DNA from: Chitinophaga alhagiae
GTDB lineage: Bacteria; Bacteroidota; Bacteroidia; Chitinophagales; Chitinophagaceae
DNA length: 64,000 bases
Reading direction: 5' to 3'
NCBI RefSeq assembly: GCF_003568665.1
Contig: NZ_QXMH01000002.1
Coordinates: forward strand, 620,001-684,000
This document shows, piece by piece, positions 55,246-63,728 of the stretch (positions are counted from its first letter, which is position 1; every line of letters begins with the position of its first letter). The notes beneath the pieces are model-generated. The model saw nothing but the letters and a program-made list of their open reading frames with translations, searched no databases and had not been told where the DNA came from. The position numbers were made by a program, and so were the translations under genes.

Positions 55246-56502
55246 TTACTCGTGATTAACGCCGGTCTCGAAAATGTCGCTGATCATGGCAATGTAATCA
55301 TCGCCTTTATCAGTTTCCCTGCGCACTTTACCGGCCATCAAATTGATCATTTTCTGGATGATGCGGGAAGAAACTTCCTCCAGGTCTTCCAGGTTGTATT
55401 GTGCGCCGTTCTTTTGTTCTTTGATTTCCCGTGCATGGATCTCCGTGAGCTTTTCCTTCACTGCTTTCAGCACTACGGCATGTTTGCGCATCTTGAACCA
55501 GTAAAGGAACTCTTCCATGTGCTCATCAATAATGGACATGGCCTTGGGCACTTCACTGAGGCGCATCTGCAGTGTTTCATCCTGCACTTTGCTCAGGTCG
55601 TCCACGTTGATCACTTCCACATGCTCCAGTTCCCGTACTTCAGGGGCTACGTTGAAGGGGATGGACAGGTCTATGATCAGTTTGCGGCCGGCGCCTTCCA
55701 TGTGCGCGGGCAAAATGGTGGGTTGCGGGGCGTTGGTGGCTACCAGTATCACGTCTGCCTGCTGCAGCGTGGCGTCCATCTGCTCGTAGGGCGTGTACTG
55801 CAGGCCGTGCTGGCCGGCAAACTCTTCCGCTACGGCGGTGGTGCGGTTAATGAGCGTAATATTGCGTACGCCCAGGTATTCCATCATGTTCTTGCAGGTG
55901 TTGCGGCCTATTTTGCCGACGCCCAGCAGCACAATGTTCTTGTTATGGCAAATGTCCGGCACTTTCTTTTCCAGCATGCGTACGGCGGCAAAGGCCACGG
56001 ATACGGTGCCGGAGCTGAGGCCGGTCTCGTTCTTGATGAGCTTGGATACCTGCAGCACGCTGTTCACCAGCCGCTCCAGGAAAGTGCCAATGGAGCCATG
56101 CGCCTTGGCAAACTTGGCGGCGCCTTTGATCTGGCCGATGATCTCGTAGTCTCCCAGTATCTGTGAATCCAGCCCGGTGCCTACCTGGTACAGGTGGCGC
56201 ACGGCGTCTTCTCCTGATCGCTGATAGGCCAGCTCCGCAAACACCTGCGGGTTACCGCTGGCGGCGTTGCACAACAAATCCCGCAGCACGGCGGCCTCTG
56301 TGGCAAAACCATAAATTTCGGTACGGTTACAGGTGGAGAGTACGAACAAGTCTGTAAGGCCGGCCTCGCGGGCGGTTGCTAACAGTTGCTGGTATTGGTC
56401 CTGGTTAATGGCATATAGTCCCCGGATCGCAGCGTCAGTTTTCTTATAGTTGATTCCAACAATATGAAAATGTGATATGTCTTTGGGCTGATTGACCTGC
56501 AT
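55246..56502 (-). CDS. hemA: Glutamyl-tRNA reductase
   Basis: A 418-residue enzyme that reduces glutamyl-tRNA to glutamate-1-semialdehyde, the committed step of C5 heme synthesis. The ATG at 56500-56502 (MQVNQPKDISHFHIVGINYKK) is preferred to ones further upstream because it gives the family length. The catalytic Cys lies in LSTCNRTEIYGF. The NADPH-binding strand is NIVLLGVGKIGRNTCKNM. It is the first gene of the heme operon, divergent from hemH. Confidence 0.96.
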   Translation of the reverse strand: MQVNQPKDISHFHIVGINYKKTDAAIRGLYAINQDQYQQLLATAREAGLTDLFVLSTCNRTEIYGFATEAAVLRDLLCNAASGNPQVFAELAYQRSGEDAVRHLYQVGTGLDSQILGDYEIIGQIKGAAKFAKAHGSIGTFLERLVNSVLQVSKLIKNETGLSSGTVSVAFAAVRMLEKKVPDICHNKNIVLLGVGKIGRNTCKNMMEYLGVRNITLINRTTAVAEEFAGQHGLQYTPYEQMDATLQQADVILVATNAPQPTILPAHMEGAGRKLIIDLSIPFNVAPEVRELEHVEVINVDDLSKVQDETLQMRLSEVPKAMSIIDEHMEEFLYWFKMRKHAVVLKAVKEKLTEIHAREIKEQKNGAQYNLEDLEEVSSRIIQKMINLMAGKVRRETDKGDDYIAMISDIFETGVNHE

Positions 56503-56526
56503 GTTTTTCTTAAAAGCTTCCGGGTG

Positions 56527-56534
56527 CAAAAATA
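56527..56534 (-). promoter_or_regulatory. -7 element of the heme operon (hemA)
   Basis: The minus strand reads TATTTTTG, matching TAnnTTTG, 24 bases before the hemA ATG. A TTTG 13 bases further upstream is too close to be an ideal -33 element. Confidence 0.45.
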
Positions 56535-56795
56535 CTGGCATACGCTTCAAAACCGCGTCCTTAGCTGTCACTACTGTGTCATTTCTACCCCTGTTCACAG
56601 AGGCTTCCAAAAAATGATCTTCATCATGTTTTATCATATGCGGCATGTACATGCGTTTACAGGGATGTTCACCTGCAAGTTACAGATAAAATTGCGGATG
56701 ATGATTGACCGGAATCATGCGCCGGCCAAAGCCTCCGGCCCTTTTATTCTAACAATTTAATGACAGAACATGCCTGATATAGCATGAAAAGCGCT

Positions 56796-56803
56796 TACTT
56801 TTG
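56796..56803 (+). promoter_or_regulatory. -7 element of hemH
   Basis: TACTTTTG matches TAnnTTTG, 18 bases before the ATG at 56822. This favours that ATG over an in-frame upstream start at 56801. Confidence 0.5.
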
Positions 56804-56821
56804 CAACAATTTTATAGGTTT

Positions 56822-57865
56822 ATGGTCGCAAAATCTGATACAGCCATCGTATTGATGAACCTGGGCTCTCCGGATTCCACGGAAGTGCCTGATGTTAAGA
56901 AGTACCTGCTTGAATTTCTGATGGACAAACGGGTGATAGACTACCCCTGGCTGATGCGCAAGCTGCTGGTGGGCGGTGTTATTGTTCCCCGCCGGGCGGA
57001 GAAAAGCGCTGAAGCGTATAAAAGCATCTGGTGGCCGGAAGGTTCCCCGTTGATCGTACTCACCAAACAATTGCAGAAGGCGCTGCAGCATGACCTGGAA
57101 ATGCCGGTGGAGATCACCATGCGTTACGGCAACCCTTCTCCCGCCGCTACGTTCGACAAACTGGCGAAAGAGCACCCGGGCCTGAAGGAAGTGGTGCTGG
57201 TGCCCCTGTACCCCCACTATGCCATGAGCAGCTACGAAACAGCGGCAGAATATGCCAAAGCGGTGTACCAGCGCAAACAATACCCTTTTGAACTGAAAAT
57301 AGTACAACCCTGGTACCGCCGCGAAGAATACATCCATGCGCTGGCGGAAAGCATGCGGCCTTATGTGGAGCAGGACTTTGACTACCTGCTGTTCAGCTAC
57401 CACGGCGTACCGGTCAGGCACATACGAAAGGGAGACATCACCGGTTCGCATTGCCTGAAGGTGAATGATTGCTGCCATGTAGATTCCAAAGCCCATACAC
57501 AGTGCTACCGCCACCAGGTGATCATCACCTCGGAGCTGGTGGCGGAGAGGCTGGGCATTCCCAAACACAAGTGGGGCGTGTCTTTCCAGTCGAGGTTGGG
57601 CCGTGAGGAATGGATCAGGCCCTATACGGCGGAGCGTTTTGAGGCCCTGCCGAAAGAAGGGGTGAAGAAGTTGCTGGTGGCCTGCCCGGCCTTTGTGTCT
57701 GACTGCCTGGAAACGCTGGAAGAAATTGCGGTGGAAGGGAAACATACGTTCATCAACGCCGGGGGAGACAGTTTTACCATGATCCCCTGTTTAAACACGC
57801 ACCCGCTGTGGGTGCAGGCCGTCAGTACGCTTTGCCGCGAGGTGATGGAGCCGGTGTCTGCCTGA
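56822..57865 (+). CDS. hemH: Ferrochelatase
   Basis: A 347-residue enzyme that inserts Fe2+ into protoporphyrin IX, the last heme step, at the membrane surface. The ATG at 56822 (MVAKSDTAIVLMNLGSP) is the family start. The metal His is in FSYHGVPVRHIRKGD, the Glu of the other side lies in CPAFVSDCLETLEEI, and the FQSRLGREEWIRPYT block binds the porphyrin. It is divergent from hemA. A protoporphyrinogen oxidase gene (hemG/hemY) is not in the cluster. Confidence 0.96.
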   Translation: MVAKSDTAIVLMNLGSPDSTEVPDVKKYLLEFLMDKRVIDYPWLMRKLLVGGVIVPRRAEKSAEAYKSIWWPEGSPLIVLTKQLQKALQHDLEMPVEITMRYGNPSPAATFDKLAKEHPGLKEVVLVPLYPHYAMSSYETAAEYAKAVYQRKQYPFELKIVQPWYRREEYIHALAESMRPYVEQDFDYLLFSYHGVPVRHIRKGDITGSHCLKVNDCCHVDSKAHTQCYRHQVIITSELVAERLGIPKHKWGVSFQSRLGREEWIRPYTAERFEALPKEGVKKLLVACPAFVSDCLETLEEIAVEGKHTFINAGGDSFTMIPCLNTHPLWVQAVSTLCREVMEPVSA

Positions 57866-57979
57866 GGGAGGGGGATCCGGCGGGCGTAACCGGCAAGATA
57901 AAGCGCAGCGTACCTCTACGCAAAAAAAGCGCGTTCCCAGAAGTAATTCAAAAAGCGCACCCGATACGTACATTTTCAT

Positions 57980-58015
57980 GAAAAGGCACAACTGCAGAAA
58001 GTTGCGCCTTTTTTA
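57980..58015 (+). terminator. Terminator in the hemH-pntA gap
   Basis: Twelve-base arms AAAGGCACAACT and AGTTGCGCCTTT (one mismatch) enclose a 6-base loop and run into six T residues. It separates hemH from the transhydrogenase operon. Confidence 0.75.
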
Positions 58016-58078
58016 TGGACGGCCGCCCGTTTATTCCGCTTTTTTTCGGTAAATTCATTCAGCAAAATTCCATCGCTG

Positions 58079-59212
58079 ATGATCTTGGCCGTTCTTAAAG
58101 AAAAAGCAGGAGAAAACAGGGTATCGCTCGTTCCGGAAGTCGTTAAACAGATTGTGCAGCAACAGGTAACGGTGTGGGTGGAAGCAGGCGCGGGCGCACA
58201 GGCATTTTACCCGGACGAAGCGTACCGGGAGGCCGGTGCGGAGATCAAAACCCGCGCAGAGCTGCTGCAGCAGGCGGACATGCTGCTGAGCATCCGCCCG
58301 CCCGCCACGGAAGAATGGAAAAACGTGCCTGCCGGCAAAATATGGCTGGGCATTTATCAACCCCTCTACAACCCCGCCCTGATGCAGCAATGGGCGGAAA
58401 AACAGTTTTCCGTATTCAGTCTTGACACCATTCCCCGCACCACCCGCGCGCAAAGCATGGACGTGCTCAGCTCCCAGGCCAATATAGCCGGTTACAAGGC
58501 CGTACTGCTGGCGGCGTATACCTATTCCCGGTATTTTCCCATGTTCATGACGGCCGCGGGCAGCATTCCGCCCGCCAAAGTGCTGATATTGGGCGCCGGG
58601 GTGGCCGGTTTGCAGGCCATTGCCACCGCCCGCAGGCTGGGCGCCGTGGTGGAAGTGTTCGATACCCGCCCTGCCGTGAAAGAAGAGGTGATGAGCCTGG
58701 GCGCAAAGTTCGTGGAAGTAGAAGGCGCGGCAGACGCTTCAAAGGCCGGTGGCTACGCGGTAGAACAGTCTGCCGACTATAAATTGAAGCAGGAACAGAA
58801 AATAGCGGAAAGCGCCGCGAGGGCAGACATTGTGATCACCACCGCGCAGATCCCCGGAAAACCCGCGCCCATCCTGATCACGAAAGAGATGGTGAGTAAC
58901 ATGAAAAACGGCTCCGTGATCATAGACCTGGCCGCCGCCACCGGGGGCAATACGGAGGTGACCAAAAATGAGGAGACCATTGTACACGGCGGTGTAACGG
59001 TGATAGGCAATTCAGACCTGGCCGGTACCGCGCCCGCGGATGCCAGCAAGCTGTATGCCCGCAATGTGCTCAATTTCCTGAAGCTCATCATCAGCAAAGA
59101 AGGCCAGGTACATCTCAATTTTGAGGACGACCTGGTGAAGGGCACCTGCATCACCCACCAGGGCGAAATTGTGAATGACCGGGTGAAACAGCTGCAGGCC
59201 GCTGCCGTATAG
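58079..59212 (+). CDS. pntA: NAD(P)+ transhydrogenase, alpha-1 subunit (NAD-binding, soluble)
   Basis: A 377-residue subunit similar to alanine dehydrogenase. It carries the N-terminal MILAVLKEKAGENRVSLVPE block, the RTTRAQSMDVLSSQANIAGY segment and the NAD-binding strand VLILGAGVAGLQAIATARRLGA (about residue 163). It passes hydride from NADH to the NADP subunit, driven by protons moving through the membrane parts. This is the split three-gene form, where the alpha protein is two polypeptides. The next gene begins 29 bases downstream. Confidence 0.95.
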   Translation: MILAVLKEKAGENRVSLVPEVVKQIVQQQVTVWVEAGAGAQAFYPDEAYREAGAEIKTRAELLQQADMLLSIRPPATEEWKNVPAGKIWLGIYQPLYNPALMQQWAEKQFSVFSLDTIPRTTRAQSMDVLSSQANIAGYKAVLLAAYTYSRYFPMFMTAAGSIPPAKVLILGAGVAGLQAIATARRLGAVVEVFDTRPAVKEEVMSLGAKFVEVEGAADASKAGGYAVEQSADYKLKQEQKIAESAARADIVITTAQIPGKPAPILITKEMVSNMKNGSVIIDLAAATGGNTEVTKNEETIVHGGVTVIGNSDLAGTAPADASKLYARNVLNFLKLIISKEGQVHLNFEDDLVKGTCITHQGEIVNDRVKQLQAAAV

Positions 59213-59241
59213 TATTTCAACAAAATTATAACTCCTTGCAT

Positions 59242-59550
59242 ATGAGCGCAGTACTGGACTTTTTACAACTGCATATCGAGATGGTGTACATCGTGATACT
59301 GTCTGTTTTCCTGGGTATAGAAGTGATCTCCCGTGTGCCTTCCGTGTTGCATACACCGCTCATGAGCGGCGCCAACGCCATTCATGGCGTGGTGATCATA
59401 GGCGCCATTATTGTAATGGGCAAGGCGGAAGCAGACAACTACCTGGCGCTGGTGCTGGGGTTTTTAGCGGTGATACTGGGCACGCTCAATGTGGTAGGCG
59501 GTTTTGTGGTGACAGACAGAATGCTGGAAATGTTTAAAAAGAAGAAATAA
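59242..59550 (+). CDS. pntAB: NAD(P)+ transhydrogenase, alpha-2 subunit (membrane part)
   Basis: A 102-residue membrane protein with three or four helices. It contains the conserved SVFLGIEVISRVPSVLHTPLMSGANAIHGVVIIGAI block. The ATG at 59242 is used. It corresponds to the C-terminal membrane domain of one-piece PntA. Its stop TAA overlaps the pntB ATG. Confidence 0.95.
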   Translation: MSAVLDFLQLHIEMVYIVILSVFLGIEVISRVPSVLHTPLMSGANAIHGVVIIGAIIVMGKAEADNYLALVLGFLAVILGTLNVVGGFVVTDRMLEMFKKKK

Positions 59551-61088
59551 TGGAAGCAAGTCTCTTATCCATCGCTTACCTGGTTGGCTCTGTTACATTT
59601 ATTGTAGGGCTCAAAATGCTCAGCAATCCCGCCACTGCCCGCAAAGGCAACCTGGTGGCGGCGGCAGGCATGTTTGTGGCCATTGTGGGTACTATTTTCC
59701 TGTACGAAGAAGGCGGGCGGAAATTACATAATTACGGATGGATATTCGGCGGGCTGCTGATAGGCACGGTAGTTGGCGTGGTGGCGGCAAGGAGGGTGAA
59801 AATGACGGCCATGCCGGAGATGGTGAGCATGTTCAACGGCATGGGCGGGGCTTGCGCCATGCTGATATCTATTGTGGAGTTTAATCATTTATCTCATTCG
59901 TTGCCTTTGGGCGGTGGCTGGACAAGTTATCCTCCCGGTTACGATTTTGATAAATACCTGTTGGGGAACGTACAGGCAAGCGGCACATTGCTGATCATAT
60001 TGCTGGGCCTCATCATAGGCACGGTATCTTTTGCAGGCAGCGTGATAGCCTGGGGCAAGCTCAACGGCAAAATAAAAGACTTCGCGTTCAAAGGCCAGCA
60101 TATTGTGAACCTGGTAGTGCTGGCGGTGATAGTGATACTGGCAGCGTACCTGGTTGCTGTGATCAACAACAGTTATATAGTGCGTATAAATGACGGCAGG
60201 GATATAGGCAGCATCATCGCCAACGGTACGCTGTTCACCGTCAAACCCGCCATTACCATTGCTTTTTACGCCATCCTTGCACTATCCGTTACTTACGGCA
60301 TTTTGTTCGTAATGCCCATTGGCGGCGCAGACATGCCGGTGGTCATTTCCCTGCTCAACTCTTTTACCGGCGTGGCCGCGGCCTGCGGCGGTTTCCTGTA
60401 CAACAACCCCGTGATGCTCACCGGCGGCATACTGGTAGGTTCTGCCGGTACCATTCTCACCATCCTCATGTGCAAGGCCATGAACCGCTCGCTCAAAAAC
60501 GTGCTGATCGGTTCCTTTGGCGGCACGCACGCAGGCGGGGCGGCCAAGGAGTACGGCAGCTACAAGGAGATCAGTTTGTCTGATGCGGCGGTAGTGCTGC
60601 GTTATGCCAGCAAGGTGATGATCGTTCCGGGGTATGGCCTGGCTGTGGCGCAGGCGCAGCACGTCTGTCACGAACTGGAAAAGCTGCTGGAAGAAAAAGG
60701 AGTGGAGGTGAACTATGCCATTCATCCCGTGGCCGGACGCATGCCGGGGCATATGAACGTGCTGCTGGCAGAAGCAGACGTGCCGTATGAAAAGCTGGAA
60801 GAAATGGAACAGGCCAACGGCGAAATGAATACTACTGATGCCGTGCTGGTGCTGGGCGCCAATGACGTGGTGAACCCCGCGGCCAAGAACGACCCCGCCA
60901 GCCCCATTTACGGCATGCCTATACTGGAAGTGGAGAACGCCAAAATGGTGATCGTGAATAAACGCAGCATGAAACCCGGCTACGCCGGCATTGAGAACGA
61001 ATTGTTCTTTCAGCCTAAAACTTCCATGCTGTTCGGCGATGCAAAATCAGTGCTGCAGCAGCTGGTAGGAGAAGTAAAAATGTTGTAG
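59550..61088 (+). CDS. pntB: NAD(P)+ transhydrogenase, beta subunit
   Basis: A 512-residue protein. The N-terminal two thirds are membrane helices forming the proton channel; the rest is the NADP-binding domain with VPGYGLAVAQAQHVCHELEK, HPVAGRMPGHMNVLLAEA, GANDVVNPAAKNDPASPIYG and KRSMKPGYAGIENELF. It is about 50 residues longer than the Escherichia coli protein, with a loop rich in Asp/Tyr between helices (about 128-140). It makes NADPH from NADH using the proton gradient. Confidence 0.96.
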   Translation: MEASLLSIAYLVGSVTFIVGLKMLSNPATARKGNLVAAAGMFVAIVGTIFLYEEGGRKLHNYGWIFGGLLIGTVVGVVAARRVKMTAMPEMVSMFNGMGGACAMLISIVEFNHLSHSLPLGGGWTSYPPGYDFDKYLLGNVQASGTLLIILLGLIIGTVSFAGSVIAWGKLNGKIKDFAFKGQHIVNLVVLAVIVILAAYLVAVINNSYIVRINDGRDIGSIIANGTLFTVKPAITIAFYAILALSVTYGILFVMPIGGADMPVVISLLNSFTGVAAACGGFLYNNPVMLTGGILVGSAGTILTILMCKAMNRSLKNVLIGSFGGTHAGGAAKEYGSYKEISLSDAAVVLRYASKVMIVPGYGLAVAQAQHVCHELEKLLEEKGVEVNYAIHPVAGRMPGHMNVLLAEADVPYEKLEEMEQANGEMNTTDAVLVLGANDVVNPAAKNDPASPIYGMPILEVENAKMVIVNKRSMKPGYAGIENELFFQPKTSMLFGDAKSVLQQLVGEVKML

Positions 61089-61111
61089 GCGGCTCTCCGC
61101 GCGCAATTCAC

Positions 61112-61119
61112 TAAATTTG
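61112..61119 (+). promoter_or_regulatory. -7 element ahead of the RNA methyltransferase
   Basis: TAAATTTG matches TAnnTTTG 15 bases before the TTG start at 61134, which would leave a leader of only a few bases. Confidence 0.45.
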
Positions 61120-61133
61120 CGGAAAAAGTACCA

Positions 61134-62519
61134 TTGCCTTCTTTACCGTCAGCATTTACAGATACGTTGCAAGGCCTGCCGGGTTACCGCCCCGGGCCGT
61201 TCATGGAAGTGCATGCATCCGGCGAGCGCATCACATCGTTGCGGTTGCAACCGCTGAAAGCAACAGATGCGGCGGCGCTTTTTCCCCGGCTCACGGTAAC
61301 GCCCGTGCCCTGGAGCCGTTATGGCTACTATCTTTCCAGCCGTCCCTCTTTTACGTTCGATCCTTCATTTCATGCCGGCGCATATTACGTGCAGGAAGCA
61401 TCTTCCATGTTCCTGGAAGAAGCCCTGCGGCAAACGGCAGACCTGCAGCAGCCGTTGAAAGCGCTGGACCTCTGCGCCGCGCCCGGTGGCAAAAGTACGT
61501 TGATGCAGGGGGTACTCCACCCGCAGAGCCTGCTGGTGGCCAATGAAGTGATCAAGCCGCGCGCGTCGCTGCTGGCCGATAACATTGCCCGCTGGGGCGC
61601 TGAAAATGTGGTGGTCACCAATAATGATCCGCGTGATTTTGCCCGCCTTGAAGAATATTTTGATGTAATCGTAGCAGACGCACCCTGCTCCGGCTCCGGC
61701 CTCTTTCGCCGTGACCCTGAGGCCATCAACGAATGGTCACAGGAGAATGTGATGCTCTGCAGCCAGCGCCAGCAAAGGATTCTGGCGGATGTGCTGCCGG
61801 CGCTCAAACCGGGCGGCGTACTTGTTTATTCCACCTGCTCTTACGCGCGTGAAGAAGATGAAGCAGTGATGGACTGGCTGCTGGAGAATTTTGAACTGGA
61901 AAACTGTCCGCTGCAGCTGCTGCCGGAATGGCATATTGTAGAAACCGTTTCGCCGCGGCACCGCTTGCACGGTTATCGTTTTTACCCGGACCAGGTGAAA
62001 GGCGAAGGCTTTTTTATTGCCTGCTTCCGGAAAAAGGGGATGGCAGCATTACCCAAGAAAAACCGTGCGCACCTGAGCCTGTTGCCCCCGCGTGAGGCTG
62101 CCCGCATTATTCCCTGGCTGAAAAAGGATGGGGCGCATGTGATGATGCTGCACAACGGGGAAGTGATCATTCTCACGCCCGCCATGGCGGAAGAATTGCC
62201 CCTGTTGCAGAAAAACCTGTATATCCGCAAGGCCGGTGTGAAAGCAGGGCAGCTAACGGCAAAAGACCTGGTGCCTGACCATCAGCTGGCGGTGAGCACC
62301 TGCATAGGGGCAGACCTGCCGGCCATAGAACTGGGGCTGGAAGATGCGCTGCGTTACCTGCGCAAGGAAGATCTGCAGCTGAACGGTACACAAAAAGGCT
62401 GGGCGCTGATGAGATACAACGGGATGAACATGGGCTGGGCCAAGATCTTGCCGAACAGGACCAATAATTATTACCCGAAGGAAATGCGCATTCTGAAGGC
62501 CGGAACAGCGGAACCTTGA
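61134..62519 (+). CDS. RsmF-like RNA cytosine-C5 methyltransferase
   Basis: A 461-residue enzyme of the NOL1/NOP2/Sun family. The SAM-binding motif I is ALDLCAAPGGKSTLMQ (about residue 110), the first Cys is in VADAPCSGSGLF (motif IV) and the nucleophile Cys in VYSTCSYAREEDEAV (motif VI). A C-terminal domain (about 300-460) is PUA-like as in Escherichia coli RsmF, ending NRTNNYYPKEMRI. It methylates a cytosine in 16S rRNA or tRNA. No in-frame ATG exists before residue 24, so a TTG start is used; it lies 15 bases after a TAnnTTTG element. Confidence 0.88.
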   Translation: MPSLPSAFTDTLQGLPGYRPGPFMEVHASGERITSLRLQPLKATDAAALFPRLTVTPVPWSRYGYYLSSRPSFTFDPSFHAGAYYVQEASSMFLEEALRQTADLQQPLKALDLCAAPGGKSTLMQGVLHPQSLLVANEVIKPRASLLADNIARWGAENVVVTNNDPRDFARLEEYFDVIVADAPCSGSGLFRRDPEAINEWSQENVMLCSQRQQRILADVLPALKPGGVLVYSTCSYAREEDEAVMDWLLENFELENCPLQLLPEWHIVETVSPRHRLHGYRFYPDQVKGEGFFIACFRKKGMAALPKKNRAHLSLLPPREAARIIPWLKKDGAHVMMLHNGEVIILTPAMAEELPLLQKNLYIRKAGVKAGQLTAKDLVPDHQLAVSTCIGADLPAIELGLEDALRYLRKEDLQLNGTQKGWALMRYNGMNMGWAKILPNRTNNYYPKEMRILKAGTAEP

Positions 62520-62626
62520 GCCTGCAACGGTTGTGGCGCAACAACAAATTTGGTTTTTTGTCGTTTCGATATAAATGAAAATTCGTTTTTAACACATATA
62601 TTCGTTCCCTTAAAGTATTAGAAATT

Positions 62627-63697
62627 ATGTTAAAGTCAGTTTTGTTAGGTGTAATGATGGCCAGTACAGTAGGAGCAGCCGCGCAGGACACGCTTCTTGT
62701 ACAGGGCAATGCTCCTGATCTTTATTTGACGCATACGGTGAAGAAAGGGGAAACATGGTACAGCCTTGGCCGTTCCTATGGCCTGAGCCCCAAAGATATT
62801 GCGGCGAAGAACAGAATGCAGATGGATCAGGGGCTTAGTTTGGGCAAACAGATCACGATCCCTTTAAATAAGAACAATTTTGTACAGTCCAAAGACGCGC
62901 AGAACGGTTCGGGCCTCCGCCCGGTATACCACAAGGTAGCCGAGAAGGAAACGCTGTACCGCATTCACGTGCGTTATGCCAAAGTGCCGCTGGACAATGT
63001 GCGTCAATGGAACCATATTACCGGAGACGGGGTACAGAAAGACGCTTACCTGGTAGTGGGTTTTGTGAAAGGCAGCGGGCAATCTGCTGTGCTGGCTGCT
63101 GCCGCCCCCGTTGCGGAAACCGCTTCGCGCACGCCTGCTGCAGAGCCGGCGGCCAGCAAGCCGCAACCCGCGGAGCCGGTGGTTGCCAGGTCTCAACCCG
63201 CTGAACCTGAAACGCGCCCTGCGCCCCGGTCTCAGCCCGCGGAGCCGGAGTCTAAACCGGTGGCCTCTACAGTGCCCACATTGCCTGAAACGCGCCCCGC
63301 GCCCCGGTCACAAGCCGCGGAACCGGAAACCCGCCAGGAAACCAGCCTCGGCCGTACGCCTTCCATCCCGGAAGGAGGTTTTGAGCAGATCTACATGCAG
63401 CAGACCAACAACGGGCGAAGCACTGTTACGGAAAAAGGCCCTGGCACCTGGTTCAGGAGCAATGCCGTAGTAGGTTCCGGCAAATATTACGCGTTGCATA
63501 ACAGCGCTCCGCGCGGCACCATCGTAAAAGTGACCAACCCTTTAACAGGCCGTTCCATTTATGCCAAGGTGCTGGACGCCATCCCCCAGTTAAAGGCGAA
63601 TGCCAACCTCATCATCAAGCTGAGCGATGCGGCGCAGGATGCGCTGGGGATCACGGAAGGGCGGTTTTATTGTGAATTGCATTATGACGAGAAATAA
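62627..63697 (+). CDS. Exported LysM peptidoglycan-binding protein with C-terminal RlpA-like domain
   Basis: A 356-residue protein with a signal peptide (about 1-20). Two LysM domains (about 35-80, HTVKKGETWYSLGRSYGLSP; and about 100-146, YHKVAEKETLYRIHVRYAKV) should bind peptidoglycan. A low-complexity linker (about 165-240) repeats the unit RSQPAEPETRPAP with variants. The C-terminal 75 residues (about 280-353) look like a double-psi barrel of the RlpA type: YALHNSAPRGTIVKVTNPL and KLSDAAQDALGI. Such domains bind or cut glycan strands. It is followed by a terminator shared with fmt. Confidence 0.85.
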   Translation: MLKSVLLGVMMASTVGAAAQDTLLVQGNAPDLYLTHTVKKGETWYSLGRSYGLSPKDIAAKNRMQMDQGLSLGKQITIPLNKNNFVQSKDAQNGSGLRPVYHKVAEKETLYRIHVRYAKVPLDNVRQWNHITGDGVQKDAYLVVGFVKGSGQSAVLAAAAPVAETASRTPAAEPAASKPQPAEPVVARSQPAEPETRPAPRSQPAEPESKPVASTVPTLPETRPAPRSQAAEPETRQETSLGRTPSIPEGGFEQIYMQQTNNGRSTVTEKGPGTWFRSNAVVGSGKYYALHNSAPRGTIVKVTNPLTGRSIYAKVLDAIPQLKANANLIIKLSDAAQDALGITEGRFYCELHYDEK

Positions 63698-63698
63698 T

Positions 63699-63728
63699 AA
63701 AAAAGGCGCCGGTGACGGCGCCTTTTTT
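63699..63728. terminator. Bidirectional terminator between the LysM protein and fmt
   Basis: Stem GGCGCCG (63705-63711) with CGGCGCC (63716-63722), loop GTGA, with A and T runs on both sides. It lies between convergent genes and its right end covers part of the fmt stop codon (63727-63729). Confidence 0.85.

Larger units (their letters stand above)
56503..56821. other. Divergent promoter region between hemA and hemH (319 bases)
   Basis: It contains a TATTTTTG on the minus strand (56527-56534) just before hemA and a TACTTTTG on the plus strand (56796-56803) before hemH. No gene or RNA was seen; the hemA frame is open upstream but without family likeness. Confidence 0.55.
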
